Source: an uncultured Clostridia bacterium (lineage in GTDB: Bacteria > Bacillota > Clostridia > Oscillospirales > Ruminococcaceae). Taken from it: 38,270 nt of DNA. Where the stretch lies: the NCBI GenBank assembly GCA_944386045.1, contig CALWZO010000010.1:1-38270 (forward strand), in the 5' to 3' direction. The first letter of the stretch is position 1; each line of letters opens with the position of its first letter. The notes beneath the pieces are model-generated. The model was not told the origin of the DNA. It ran no database searches and worked only from the letters and a program-made list of their open reading frames with translations. Shown in pieces: positions 26,016 to 33,790 of this stretch. The position numbers and the translations under genes were made by a program.

Positions 26016-26567
26016 ATGTTGGACGAAATAAGAAAACAGGCCGAAGATGCGGTGGAAGAATTTTTGGAAAAATCAAAGGTGAAAGCCGGAGATGTGGTGG
26101 TGGTAGGCTGTTCATCCAGTGAAATAGGCGGCGACAATATAGGTTCCAACTCCAACCTGGAGGTGGCCCAGACAGTGTTTGAAGCCATATATTCCAAACT
26201 GAAAGAAAAGGATATTTTCCTGGCGGCACAGTGCTGCGAGCACCTGAACCGCGCTGTCATAGTGGAAAGACGGGTAGCGGAAAAGCAGGGCCTGGACGAA
26301 GTGAATGTAATACCCCAGCCCAAGGCCGGCGGCTCCTTTGCAACCACTGCTTACGCCCGATTTACCGACCCTGTTGCGGTGGAAAAAATACGCGCAGACG
26401 GCGGTATGGACATCGGCGGAACGCTGATAGGTATGCATATAAAAGAAGTAGTTGTACCGCTGCACCTCAGCTTGCGCTATATAGGCAAAGCAACCCTTAA
26501 CTGCGCCAGAAGAAGGCCGAAGTTTGTAGGCGGACAAAGAGCCGTTTACAATCAGGATCTGCTGTAA
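26016..26567 (+). CDS. YwlG-family (TIGR01440/DUF436) protein
   Basis: A 183-residue protein with the family traits VVVVGCSSSEIGG, AAQCCEHLNRA, PQPKAGGSFAT and HLSLRYIGKATLNCARRRPKF. Homologues occur across Firmicutes and have a thiolase-like or amidase-like fold; the biochemical role is unknown. CAGAGGTGATATTTT precedes the ATG. It stands alone, with a terminator after it. The 141-base gap upstream shows no clear promoter or RNA motif. Confidence 0.92.
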   Translation: MLDEIRKQAEDAVEEFLEKSKVKAGDVVVVGCSSSEIGGDNIGSNSNLEVAQTVFEAIYSKLKEKDIFLAAQCCEHLNRAVIVERRVAEKQGLDEVNVIPQPKAGGSFATTAYARFTDPVAVEKIRADGGMDIGGTLIGMHIKEVVVPLHLSLRYIGKATLNCARRRPKFVGGQRAVYNQDLL

Positions 26568-26577
26568 ATAAAAACCG

Positions 26578-26605
26578 AAAGGCACCTTTGCAGGTGCCTT
26601 TTTTA
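26578..26605. terminator. Bidirectional terminator
   Basis: AAAGGCACCT-TTGC-AGGTGCCTTTTTT hairpin between converging ywlG-like (plus) and flavodoxin-like (minus) genes. Confidence 0.9.
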
Positions 26606-26615
26606 ATGTGTGGTT

Positions 26616-27137
26616 TTATTTCAGGTTTTTGCCGCACTGATAAAGCTGTTCCAGCTTTTCGGCGGACTTGTTCTGCTTTCCGTAGGATGTAAAAATCCCC
26701 ATATTTTCCAGATGGAGATATTTCAAAAAAGAATTTTCATACTCATAAATTGCTCCGCCGTACACATCGTCACTGCCTGATGACAGTATAAGCGCAGCTT
26801 TTTTCAAATTTTTGGGCTTGTCCAGCGCATATATGCGGTTGATTGCACACTGCAGCTGGCCTGTAAAGCTGTGGTAATATACGGGGGACGCCAGCACTAT
26901 CATCTCCGCCTGTTCCAAAAGCGGATAAATCTGCTGCATATCGTCCTGCTGTACGCACCTGCCCTCTGCCCTGGTATGGCAATATTCGCAGGCAAGACAG
27001 CCGGCAATATTTTTCTGACAAACCGATATCAGCTCTACATCATGTCCGCTTTCCGCGGCACCTTTTGCAAAGGCTTTTGCCATTGCAACGGTGTTTCCGT
27101 CCGGGCGGGGGCTTCCGTTCAGTATCAAAATTTTCAT
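26616..27137 (-). CDS. Flavodoxin-like NAD(P)H-dependent FMN reductase (second copy)
   Basis: A 173-residue protein of the flavodoxin-like fold family. LNGSPRPDGNT binds FMN phosphate, and a Cys cluster AGCLACEYC...GRC follows (four Cys, as in iron-sulfur flavoprotein-type members). SPVYYHSFTGQL is the second flavin loop. The start at 27137 has AAGGAG 8 bases upstream; an in-frame GTG three codons earlier overlaps that site. It is the third gene of the minus-strand operon and paralogous to its first gene. It probably reduces quinones, nitro- or azo-compounds or protects from oxidants; substrate not shown. Confidence 0.92.
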   Translation of the reverse strand: MKILILNGSPRPDGNTVAMAKAFAKGAAESGHDVELISVCQKNIAGCLACEYCHTRAEGRCVQQDDMQQIYPLLEQAEMIVLASPVYYHSFTGQLQCAINRIYALDKPKNLKKAALILSSGSDDVYGGAIYEYENSFLKYLHLENMGIFTSYGKQNKSAEKLEQLYQCGKNLK

Positions 27138-27142
27138 ATCTG

Positions 27143-27670
27143 TCACTCCTTATAAAATGTAACTGCAACACTTCCGCCTGCCAGCACCTCCTGCCAGCCT
27201 GTCAGGTCTGCCACTTTGGCAATGGGAGTATAGCTCCAGGAGTTTGAGCCGTAAAACATGACAATCTGATTTTTGTTGTACAGGACTATATCGCCTGCAC
27301 CCGTCGTGATATACCTGTCATCGGCAGGCAGGCTGTCATTCAGCGGGCCGACCTTTTCAAAGCCGCCGTAGTCACTCATTTCTATTGTCACCGGCCCTTC
27401 TTCCAGCGTTGCAGCAAAGGCCTCGGCAGCAACACTGTCCGCCAGCGTCGCTTCAAATTCATATTCGCCTATCTTTACAGTAATGCCGTCTTTTTCCTCC
27501 GGTGCAGGCAAATTTTCCTCACCGCTGTCCGACCGGGCAAAATCTGTGGCGGAATGGGATGTGTTTGCGGTGCTGTCGGAATTCTGCTGTGTTTGTCCGC
27601 CGCAGGCCGTACAGCACAAAAGCGCCCGGAGAAAAACTGCACACAAGAAAAACCACCTGATTTTCTTCAT
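27143..27670 (-). CDS. Lipoprotein with cyclophilin-like domain
   Basis: A 175-residue lipoprotein: MKKIRWFFLC signal, lipobox CTAC with lipidated Cys23, then a Ser/Asp-rich linker. Residues ~65-175 match the cyclophilin-like fold (PF18050 type): VKIGEYEFEATL, FAATLEEGPVTIEMSDYGG, LYNKNQIVMFYGSNSWSYTPIAKV, SVAVTF. Homologues are often encoded next to or fused with flavodoxins. The start overlaps the previous gene by four bases (ATGA) and the stop is five bases before the next gene, so all three are translationally coupled. Peptidyl-prolyl isomerase activity is not known for this subgroup. Confidence 0.88.
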   Translation of the reverse strand: MKKIRWFFLCAVFLRALLCCTACGGQTQQNSDSTANTSHSATDFARSDSGEENLPAPEEKDGITVKIGEYEFEATLADSVAAEAFAATLEEGPVTIEMSDYGGFEKVGPLNDSLPADDRYITTGAGDIVLYNKNQIVMFYGSNSWSYTPIAKVADLTGWQEVLAGGSVAVTFYKE

Positions 27671-28206
27671 ACATTTTTACCCATATCAAAGGCCTTCTGC
27701 AAGGCAGTATGACCTGTTATATCGCCTGCGTCATTTACCCCTCCGGCAAAAACAGTTCCGGCCAGGCGGGCTTTTCCGAAACAGGCAATCCAGCCTTTGA
27801 GGCCGTTCACCGCCCTTTGTGCCGCATGCTCAGAGCCTTCGGCCGCAGTTGACAGCATATAAACATCCCTGAAGGAATAATCGCGCGCAAAAAGCGGATT
27901 GGCGCGGTCAAGGACTGTTTTCATCTGTCCGCTCATCTCGTAATAATATATGGGTGTTGCAAAAACCACCACATCCGAACTGCCAATTCTGTCGGTTATA
28001 TACGACGCGTCGTCCTTTATAACACATCTTTGGGTTTTCTGACATGCAAGGCATCCTTTGCAAAAAGAAATGTTTTTATCTTTCAGGCTGATTTTTTCCA
28101 CATCATGCCCGGCTGCCAATGCCCCTGATGCAAAACTGTCCGCCAGGGTTTCCGAATTGCTGCCGTTTCTCAGGCTGGTGCTGATTACCAAAACTTTTTT
28201 TGACAT
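27667..28206 (-). CDS. Flavodoxin-like NAD(P)H-dependent FMN reductase (first copy)
   Basis: A 179-residue protein of the same family as the one 0.5 kb downstream. STSLRNGSNSETLA binds the FMN phosphate, FCKGCLACQKTQRC is the Cys cluster and TPIYYYEMSGQM the second flavin loop. CGGAGGTAAAAGT precedes the ATG. As the first gene of the operon it lies behind a MerR-type promoter (28258-28288). The divergent gene shares a mirror-image promoter, so both transcripts probably answer to the same signal, perhaps an electrophile, quinone or oxidant; that is inference. Confidence 0.93.
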   Translation of the reverse strand: MSKKVLVISTSLRNGSNSETLADSFASGALAAGHDVEKISLKDKNISFCKGCLACQKTQRCVIKDDASYITDRIGSSDVVVFATPIYYYEMSGQMKTVLDRANPLFARDYSFRDVYMLSTAAEGSEHAAQRAVNGLKGWIACFGKARLAGTVFAGGVNDAGDITGHTALQKAFDMGKNV

Positions 28207-28257
28207 ACTTTTACCTCCGTAAAACAGCTGACTGTTTGGTGCTTATTGTTTAATTTC

Positions 28258-28288
28258 ATTTTAATACCTAAACCTGACTTTAGGTCAA
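28258..28288 (-). promoter_or_regulatory. MerR-type promoter of the flavodoxin/cyclophilin operon
   Basis: Minus strand: TTGACC (28283-28288), 19-bp spacer, TAAAAT (28258-28263). A spacer of 19 bp is too long for sigma-A alone and is the hallmark of promoters untwisted by MerR-family activators. An 18-bp dyad fills the spacer (28267-28284), reading CCTAAAGTCAGGTTTAGG on this strand. Confidence 0.85.
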
Positions 28289-28324
28289 TAGTCAAATTTT
28301 ATTTTTTAAATACAGCAAAAACCA

Positions 28325-28355
28325 TTGACTTAAAGTTAAGTTTAGGTTATATAAT
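28325..28355 (+). promoter_or_regulatory. MerR-type promoter of the decarboxylase-cupin gene
   Basis: TTGACT (28325-28330), 19-bp spacer, TATAAT (28350-28355), with an 18-bp dyad CTTAAAGTTAAGTTTAGG at 28329-28346. It matches the minus-strand dyad at 15 of 18 bases and starts at the same base of the -35 box. Confidence 0.87.
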
Positions 28356-28391
28356 AATTTCATATAAAATTCTGAAAAGGACAGTGATAAA

Positions 28392-29147
28392 ATGCCAAAG
28401 ATAAAACAGACCGCAGGCAGGGATTCCCTGGGGAAATTTGCCCCGGAGTTTGCCCATTTCAACGATGATATTCTTTTCGGCGAGAACTGGAACAACGATG
28501 ACATCGACCTGAAAACCCGTTCCATAGTCACCGTGGTGTCCCTTATGGCCTCGGGCATAACGGATTCGTCCATCAGGTATCATCTGGAAACCGCAAAGAA
28601 AAACGGCGTTTCCAAAAAAGAAATAGCCGCCATAATCACCCACGCCGCATTTTATGCCGGCTGGCCGAAAGGCTGGGCGGTATTCAATATGGCAAAGGAA
28701 ATATGGAACGAAGAAAGCGGCCAGCAGGATGAAAAAGCACAGCATGCCGCAAAGATGATATTTCCCATAGGCCGGCCCAATGATGCCTACGCACAGTATT
28801 TCACCGGCCAAAGCTATCTTGCGCCCGTTTCCCGGCAGCAGGTGGGTGTTTTCAATGTGACTTTCCGGCCCTCCTGCCGCAACAACTGGCATATTCACCA
28901 TGCAAAAAGCGGCGGCGGGCAGATTTTGATCGCCGTTGCAGGAAACGGATATTACCAGGAATGGGGCAAACCGGCGCAAAAGCTGTACCCCGGCGATGTG
29001 GTAAACATTCCGGCAGGGGTAAAGCACTGGCACGGTGCGGCCAAAGACAGCTGGTTTTCACATCTGGCTGTTGAGGTACCGGGGGAGGGAACTTCCAACC
29101 AGTGGTGCGAAGCCGTAAACGATGAAGAATACCTGGCTTTGGAATAA
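28392..29147 (+). CDS. Carboxymuconolactone decarboxylase-like domain fused to a cupin
   Basis: A 251-residue fusion. Residues ~20-105 are a CMD/AhpD-like helical domain (LKTRSIVTVVSLMASG, then IRYHLETAKKNGVSKKEIA and HAAFYAGWPKGW), without the CxxC of AhpD peroxidase partners. Residues ~120-250 are a cupin with metal-ligand motifs WHIHHAKSGGGQ and IPAGVKHWHGA (several His). The family is widespread in anaerobes next to flavodoxins, with no proven reaction. The lone gene is driven by the MerR-type promoter. AAGGACAGTGATAAA precedes the ATG. The absent CxxC makes redox catalysis by the first domain unlikely. Confidence 0.92.
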   Translation: MPKIKQTAGRDSLGKFAPEFAHFNDDILFGENWNNDDIDLKTRSIVTVVSLMASGITDSSIRYHLETAKKNGVSKKEIAAIITHAAFYAGWPKGWAVFNMAKEIWNEESGQQDEKAQHAAKMIFPIGRPNDAYAQYFTGQSYLAPVSRQQVGVFNVTFRPSCRNNWHIHHAKSGGGQILIAVAGNGYYQEWGKPAQKLYPGDVVNIPAGVKHWHGAAKDSWFSHLAVEVPGEGTSNQWCEAVNDEEYLALE

Positions 29148-29190
29148 CACAAACTGCAAAAAAATCCTTAACCCGATAAAAATTTCAAAA

Positions 29191-29225
29191 GAAAAAGCGC
29201 GGCCCCTTGGGCTGCGCTTTTTCAA
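29191..29225 (+). terminator. Terminator of the decarboxylase-cupin gene
   Basis: A 14-bp stem, GAAAAAGCGCGGCC with GGCTGCGCTTTTTC (one G-U pair) and a 5-base loop. Confidence 0.85.
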
Positions 29226-29240
29226 TATCTTATTTCAGCT

Positions 29241-29279
29241 AAATACCATGGTTTTGCACTGAAAATCCGTGGTATTTTT
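29241..29279. terminator. Possible second terminator
   Basis: AAATACCATGG and CCGTGGTATTT form a stem around a 15-base loop; the T tract is good on the plus strand and weak on the minus strand, where it would follow the YibE/F gene. Confidence 0.45.
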
Positions 29280-29280
29280 A

Positions 29281-30477
29281 TTACTGCCGTGTATCTTCTG
29301 CCTGTGTATCCTCCGGGACAGGCTTTGTGCTTTCTCCCCGGTAAAGGAAGCCGCATACTATGCTGGTGAGAGGTATGGTCAGGAGTATGCCCAGGCTGCC
29401 GGCAATGGCCTGCAGCAGTTCGACAAGTATCATTTCAGAGTTGAACAGCAGCAAAGGATTGCTGTTGTAGGCAGTCAGCAGCAGAGTTACCGAAAGGGAT
29501 GAGCCTATATAAGCCAGTATCAGTGTGTTGGCCATTGTGCCCATTATATCTCTGCCCACAACCATTCCGCTGCGTGTTATCTGTATAGCTGTCATGTCGC
29601 CCACCTTTTCTTTAAGCTCTGCCAGTGATGATGACAGGGACATGGAAACATCCATTATGGCGCCCACCGCACCCAGTATTATGGCCGCAAATATTATGGC
29701 TTTCAGGTCTATGGGGTTTTCGCTGTTTAAAAACAGAAGATACATTGAATCTTCATCTGTAAGACCCGTTAGATGGACAAAATGGTCGGTAACCAGCGTG
29801 ATTATTCCCGCCGCAATAACCCCGGAACTGCATCCTATCATCGCCGCCAGGCTTTTTCTGGAATATCCGCTGATTATCAGCAATGTCATGAATATGATAT
29901 ATATACATGTTGATATTGACCACGAATATATATTTCCGCCGTTGAGAACAGCCGGAATAAAAACAAAAAACACACTGCCCACGGTAAACAAAAGTGATAC
30001 CAGGGTATTGACACCGTTTTTGCGGCCGAATATCAGCAGCAGAACACAAAACCGCACCACCAGGAATATGATAAAGTCTATTCTGTGATATTCTGCAAAC
30101 ATAAACTGCACATCCCGGGCATCTTCGTTCTGATTGGCATACACCACTATCTTGTCGCCCGGCTGTACTGTTTTCTGCTCTATTGCATACATGCTGTCTA
30201 TCGTCTGTATGGCTTTCACCGTTTCGCCTTCGCGGTACCCGCTGGTCAGCTGCGCTTCAAACAGAATAACCTGATCCGGGGCGTCAAAATCCGGATAAAG
30301 GGTTTTCTGATAGTTTTCGTCCAGCACATCTGTCACCTTTGCCTTGTACGGCGTGCCGGTGCCGTAATCCAGTGAATAATCTATTTTATTTGCATTGGCT
30401 GCTTTATTGCCAAAAAAAATATACGCCGCTGATAAAATAATTGTCAGCAGGTAAACAAGCTTGTCCTTATATTTCAT
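29281..30477 (-). CDS. YibE/F-family membrane protein
   Basis: A 398-residue protein. One N-terminal helix, an extracellular OB-like region (about residues 30-125, with GYREGETVKAIQTIDS and VQPGDKIVVYANQ), then about seven helices. GAVGAIMDVSMSLSSSLAELKEK and GRDIMGTMANTLILAYIG are the family signatures. In Lactococcus, YibE/F-like proteins have been suggested to act in stress or efflux, but the function is not established. AAAGGGAGGTAAAGT precedes the ATG. A single gene, apparently intact. Confidence 0.92.
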   Translation of the reverse strand: MKYKDKLVYLLTIILSAAYIFFGNKAANANKIDYSLDYGTGTPYKAKVTDVLDENYQKTLYPDFDAPDQVILFEAQLTSGYREGETVKAIQTIDSMYAIEQKTVQPGDKIVVYANQNEDARDVQFMFAEYHRIDFIIFLVVRFCVLLLIFGRKNGVNTLVSLLFTVGSVFFVFIPAVLNGGNIYSWSISTCIYIIFMTLLIISGYSRKSLAAMIGCSSGVIAAGIITLVTDHFVHLTGLTDEDSMYLLFLNSENPIDLKAIIFAAIILGAVGAIMDVSMSLSSSLAELKEKVGDMTAIQITRSGMVVGRDIMGTMANTLILAYIGSSLSVTLLLTAYNSNPLLLFNSEMILVELLQAIAGSLGILLTIPLTSIVCGFLYRGESTKPVPEDTQAEDTRQ

Positions 30478-30563
30478 ACTTTACCTCCCTTTTGTACCAT
30501 TATATCATTTTACATCATTTTTTGTGTGACAGGAAGATGAATTTTGCTCTGTTTATTTTTGGC

Positions 30564-30592
30564 AAAACAAAAGGGCCTATTCGACCCTTTCA
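30564..30592 (-). terminator. Terminator of the MFS transporter gene
   Basis: Minus strand AAAGGGTC-GAATA-GGCCCTTT with TGTTTT tail, ten bases after the stop codon. Confidence 0.75.
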
Positions 30593-30599
30593 AAACAGG

Positions 30600-31826
30600 C
30601 TACTTTTTCAGCTTTGCTGTATCGGTATCTATAAATCCTATCAGTGCCAGTGCCGCCACAAGGCCTATTATACCGATGATGTGATTGGTGTTTTCCGCAA
30701 AAAACGGCGTGGCAAAACTGACCATCAGCGGCATGGCAAAGGACGACAAAGTGCTGTACAGGGTGATAAACCCGTTGTTGCTGCCGGAGTATCTGAACCC
30801 GAACAGGTCATTGGAAAAAGGAATTATCAGTGTACCCCATCCGCCGTGGGCAAACACCAGGGCTATATAACACACCATAACGGCCATTCCGGCAACTTTC
30901 ATCAGCGCCACAGACAAAACCAGGTACAAAGAAAGAAAAATCATAGAGCATTTTTTTCTTCCCAGCCTGTCCGAAACCGTAGGCACTACAAATTTGCCCA
31001 CTGCGGCCACACCGGAAGCCAGTGCCACAGTGGACACCGCCAGGTTTTCGTCCAGACCGCGGGACACAGCCAGGGTGACTATGCCGGGCGCTATCAGCAT
31101 ATATGCCGGCGCCGCGCAGAAACCGGCCAGGAACAGCATATAATATTGTTTTGTTTTCAGCATTTCTTTTGTGGTAAAATCCGCGCGGGAAACTTTGGCA
31201 GAATGGGATTTTACCGCCGCCAGTGCAGATTTTTCCGCTATGTACTTTTCATCCGGGCTGACCAAAAAAGTACAGCACACCTGCCGCAGTGCAAAACACA
31301 TAAGGCCTATATACAAAAGGCTTTTAGAAAAACCGAAGGTTTTCAGCATATAGTTAGCCCGGTATACCATAATCATAAACATGACAGACGAGCCGGCACT
31401 GCATATGCCCATTGCAAAGCCGTTTTTGTCTGCAAACCATTTCAGCAGCGGCGTTATTACGCAGGGCACCATTATGCCACACCCCAGGCCAAAGGGCAGG
31501 CAGAAAGCCAGGTAAAGCTGCCATATTTTTGTACCGGCGCCAAGCATGGACATAGCCACTATGCCTGCCGGCATAATCAGCGCGCCTATCCTGGAAATTA
31601 TCTGCGGGGAAAATTTGTCCTGCAAGCGGCCGCCCAATATATAAAACACACCATAAAAAGCGGTGCACATGGGAAACAGCATGGCGCTTTCTTCCAGCGT
31701 TATGCCGTAAGTCTCTACCGAGGCAGCCTGAAAAACGCTCCACATGGCCGGGAACGACGCAGTAAACATTATAAAAGGGGCTATAATCAGCAAAATGTTT
31801 CGGTTTTTTTCAAGATAACTTTTCAT
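30600..31826 (-). CDS. MFS transporter, OFA (oxalate/formate antiporter-like) family
   Basis: A 408-residue, 12-helix major facilitator. The start at 31826 has GGAGG 8 bases upstream; the frame runs on 31 codons before it without support. The first half shows TAFYGVFYILGGRLQDKFSP (loop 2-3 motif) and CLPFGLGCGIMVPCVI, and the second half SDRLGRKKCSMIFL. These fit the OFA branch, which carries small organic acids such as oxalate, formate or lactate in exchange or symport. The substrate cannot be read from the sequence. It has its own promoter (31869-31897) and terminator. Confidence 0.9.
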   Translation of the reverse strand: MKSYLEKNRNILLIIAPFIMFTASFPAMWSVFQAASVETYGITLEESAMLFPMCTAFYGVFYILGGRLQDKFSPQIISRIGALIMPAGIVAMSMLGAGTKIWQLYLAFCLPFGLGCGIMVPCVITPLLKWFADKNGFAMGICSAGSSVMFMIMVYRANYMLKTFGFSKSLLYIGLMCFALRQVCCTFLVSPDEKYIAEKSALAAVKSHSAKVSRADFTTKEMLKTKQYYMLFLAGFCAAPAYMLIAPGIVTLAVSRGLDENLAVSTVALASGVAAVGKFVVPTVSDRLGRKKCSMIFLSLYLVLSVALMKVAGMAVMVCYIALVFAHGGWGTLIIPFSNDLFGFRYSGSNNGFITLYSTLSSFAMPLMVSFATPFFAENTNHIIGIIGLVAALALIGFIDTDTAKLKK

Positions 31827-31868
31827 GCCATAACCTCCCTGTCTGAAATCATATCCGCTTTTGACATC

Positions 31869-31897
31869 ATTATATAATGTTTTCAACAATTTTACAA
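31869..31897 (-). promoter_or_regulatory. Promoter of the MFS gene
   Basis: Minus strand TTGTAA (31892-31897), 17-bp spacer, TATAAT (31869-31874). Confidence 0.65.
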
Positions 31898-31916
31898 TAC
31901 AGTTATGCAAAATAAA

Positions 31917-31944
31917 CAAAAGTCCGCTGACGCGGACTTTTTTG
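31917..31944 (-). terminator. Terminator of the M20 hydrolase gene
   Basis: AAAGTCCGC-TGAC-GCGGACTTT hairpin two bases after the stop codon; TTTTGTTT follows on the minus strand. Confidence 0.88.
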
Positions 31945-31945
31945 C

Positions 31946-33115
31946 TCAGTTATTTTCTTCCAGCCAGTTGGCGGCACACCGGCAGTAAACCGCCGGGCCA
32001 ACCTCCAAAACGCCTTCGTCGGCATTCATTCCCCGGTTGTGCATGGAACATGTATGGCCTTCCTCCAGGCTGCCGGCACCGAGGTTGAGCATAACGGAAG
32101 GTATGATTTCCGCCACAGCCGTAAAATCTTCCGTTCCGTTGGAGCAGGGCTGCAGCACCGGCTCAAAGCCCAGACCGCTTACATATCTGGCGGCGTCAGC
32201 GGCAACCTTTTCGTCGCAGAACAGCGGGGCCATGCCGTAGACAAAGTCCACTTTTGCGCTGCCGCGGAAGGTTGCGGCCACCCCTTCACTGATTTCCTTT
32301 ACCCTTCTTTTCAGAAATTCACGCTTTTCCTGTGTCTGTGCGCGCACCGAAACTTCCAGCAGGGCACTGCCGGCAGTGGTGTTAACGGTGTCGCCGCCGC
32401 TCATTTTGCCCACCAGCACGACAGAATGTTCGTCGCTGGGTATCTCTCTGGATATAATTTCGTTCAGCGCAATGATTATATGGGCGGCAATATTTATCGC
32501 ATCCACACCCATGTATGAAGACGAGCCGTGGGCGGCCTTGCCCTGTATCTCTATCTTTATCGCATCGCCGGAATACAGCGCCGCACCGGAAGAGTAAAAC
32601 ACCCTGCCCACTGAAGTGCCGGGCATGCCCACAGATATATGGGTGGCAAAAGCCACATCAGGGCGCGGATTTTCCAATATGCCGCCTTCTATCATATCTG
32701 CGGCTCCGGCCAGCAGCTCTTCCGCCGGCTGAAACATGAATTTTACCTGGCCTTTAAGGTTCTTTTCGTCCTCTTTCAGTATTTTGGCGGCTGTCAGCAG
32801 CATGGCAGTGTGGCAGTCGTGACCGCAGCTGTGGGTGCCGCTGCCTGTGCTGGCAAAGGGCAGGCCTGTGGTCTCTTTCATGGGGAGGGCGTCCATATCA
32901 GCCCTCAGCAAGACGCACTTTTCCCCCTGTCCTATAACAGCGCTGACCCCGCATTTACCCACTCTCTGGTGCGGTATGCCCATTTTGTCCAGTTCGCTTT
33001 CCACAAGGGCTACGGTTTTTGGCAAATCAAAGCCCAGCTCGGCCCAGCTATGGACCTGCCTTCTTATCTGTTGGGTGTACTCAAAATATTCTCTTGCTTT
33101 TTGTCTGTAGTCCAT
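31946..33115 (-). CDS. M20-family amidohydrolase (aminoacylase/carboxypeptidase type)
   Basis: A 389-residue cytoplasmic metallohydrolase of subfamily M20D. C97, H99 and the following GHDCHTA give the first zinc ligands, LRADMDALPM is the upstream conserved segment and FMFQPAEE (127-133) the catalytic Glu pair. KAAHGSSSYMGVDAI is the dimerisation-domain His. Members split N-acyl amino acids or the aromatic conjugates; IAA-amide hydrolases and N-acetyl-diaminopimelate deacetylases belong here. AAAGGAGAGAACAGTT precedes the ATG. No neighbour hints at the substrate. Confidence 0.94.
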   Translation of the reverse strand: MDYRQKAREYFEYTQQIRRQVHSWAELGFDLPKTVALVESELDKMGIPHQRVGKCGVSAVIGQGEKCVLLRADMDALPMKETTGLPFASTGSGTHSCGHDCHTAMLLTAAKILKEDEKNLKGQVKFMFQPAEELLAGAADMIEGGILENPRPDVAFATHISVGMPGTSVGRVFYSSGAALYSGDAIKIEIQGKAAHGSSSYMGVDAINIAAHIIIALNEIISREIPSDEHSVVLVGKMSGGDTVNTTAGSALLEVSVRAQTQEKREFLKRRVKEISEGVAATFRGSAKVDFVYGMAPLFCDEKVAADAARYVSGLGFEPVLQPCSNGTEDFTAVAEIIPSVMLNLGAGSLEEGHTCSMHNRGMNADEGVLEVGPAVYCRCAANWLEENN

Positions 33116-33158
33116 AACTGTTCTCTCCTTTGTTTTCGATTATTTTAATTATAATAAT

Positions 33159-33187
33159 AATATATATCTGTACAAAAATTTTTTCAA
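33159..33187 (-). promoter_or_regulatory. Promoter of the M20 hydrolase gene
   Basis: Minus strand TTGAAA (33182-33187), 17-bp spacer, TATATT (33159-33164). Confidence 0.55.
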
Positions 33188-33202
33188 TACCAATTTTAAA
33201 AA

Positions 33203-33230
33203 AATAAGACCGCGGATAACCGTGGTCTTT
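33203..33230 (-). terminator. Terminator of the DUF6508 gene
   Basis: AAGACCGCGG-ATAA-CCGTGGTCTT stem with one G-U pair; on the minus strand an ATTTTTTTT tail follows. Confidence 0.85.
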
Positions 33231-33241
33231 TGTCGATTATG

Positions 33242-33664
33242 TCAGTCCTCGTCAAGGTCTTTAAGTCTGTTGAGTATAGTGGTAAACCATTTGTCCCTGG
33301 CAGCCATTGCCCACAGGCCGTAGCAAAATCTTTCCTGGCGGATTATAAAGGTCAGCAAAGCCATCACCATGTCAAAATCATATCTGTCAATGCCGTAAAT
33401 AATGGCTTCCAGTTCCACCTCATCGCCGGACAGTTTTTCCATCGTCTGCATGTATGATGTGTCCATAAGGTCATTTTCATATACCAGGTTTATAAAATCA
33501 ATCAGCTCGTCACGATACATGGGGTATGTCACCGGCATGGTTCCGTCGGGAGATTTTTCCTCTGTGACCCAGCGGCAGATGTCCTCCCGGTCGGTGCTTT
33601 CAAAAAACGGCAGATATTCCAGCAGTTTTTCCACTGCCTGTTTTTTCTCTGTTGGTATGCTCAT
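33242..33664 (-). CDS. DUF6508-family protein
   Basis: A 140-residue soluble protein. LLEYLPFFES near the start, MYRDELIDFINLVYENDL in the middle and LLTFIIRQERFCYGLWAMAARDKWF at the end match what I recall of DUF6508. Mainly helical and acidic, with no catalytic motif. The ATG at 33664 is chosen; GAAGGAAG is the ribosome-binding site and an in-frame GTG three codons earlier overlaps it. A single gene, divergent from xth. Function unknown. Confidence 0.82.
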   Translation of the reverse strand: MSIPTEKKQAVEKLLEYLPFFESTDREDICRWVTEEKSPDGTMPVTYPMYRDELIDFINLVYENDLMDTSYMQTMEKLSGDEVELEAIIYGIDRYDFDMVMALLTFIIRQERFCYGLWAMAARDKWFTTILNRLKDLDED

Positions 33665-33691
33665 AATAAACACTTCCTTCGTTCAAAACTG

Positions 33692-33721
33692 ATAATATAT
33701 TATCATATAAATCACCGTCAA
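33692..33721 (-). promoter_or_regulatory. Promoter of the DUF6508 gene
   Basis: Minus strand TTGACG (33716-33721), 18-bp spacer, TATTAT (33692-33697). Confidence 0.6.
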
Positions 33722-33733
33722 ATCAAGCCGCTG

Positions 33734-33763
33734 TTGAAAAGCCGCCCGGGTATATAGTATAAT
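33734..33763 (+). promoter_or_regulatory. Promoter of the exonuclease III gene
   Basis: TTGAAA (33734-33739), 18-bp spacer, TATAAT (33758-33763). Confidence 0.6.
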
Positions 33764-33790
33764 AGTAAAAAAATTGCAAAGGAAAATTGT

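Noticed and set aside
30441..31877. Very long plus-strand frame opposite the MFS transporter
   Set aside because: It is rich in His, Gln, Cys and Tyr, as expected for the shadow of a hydrophobic gene; no start signal.
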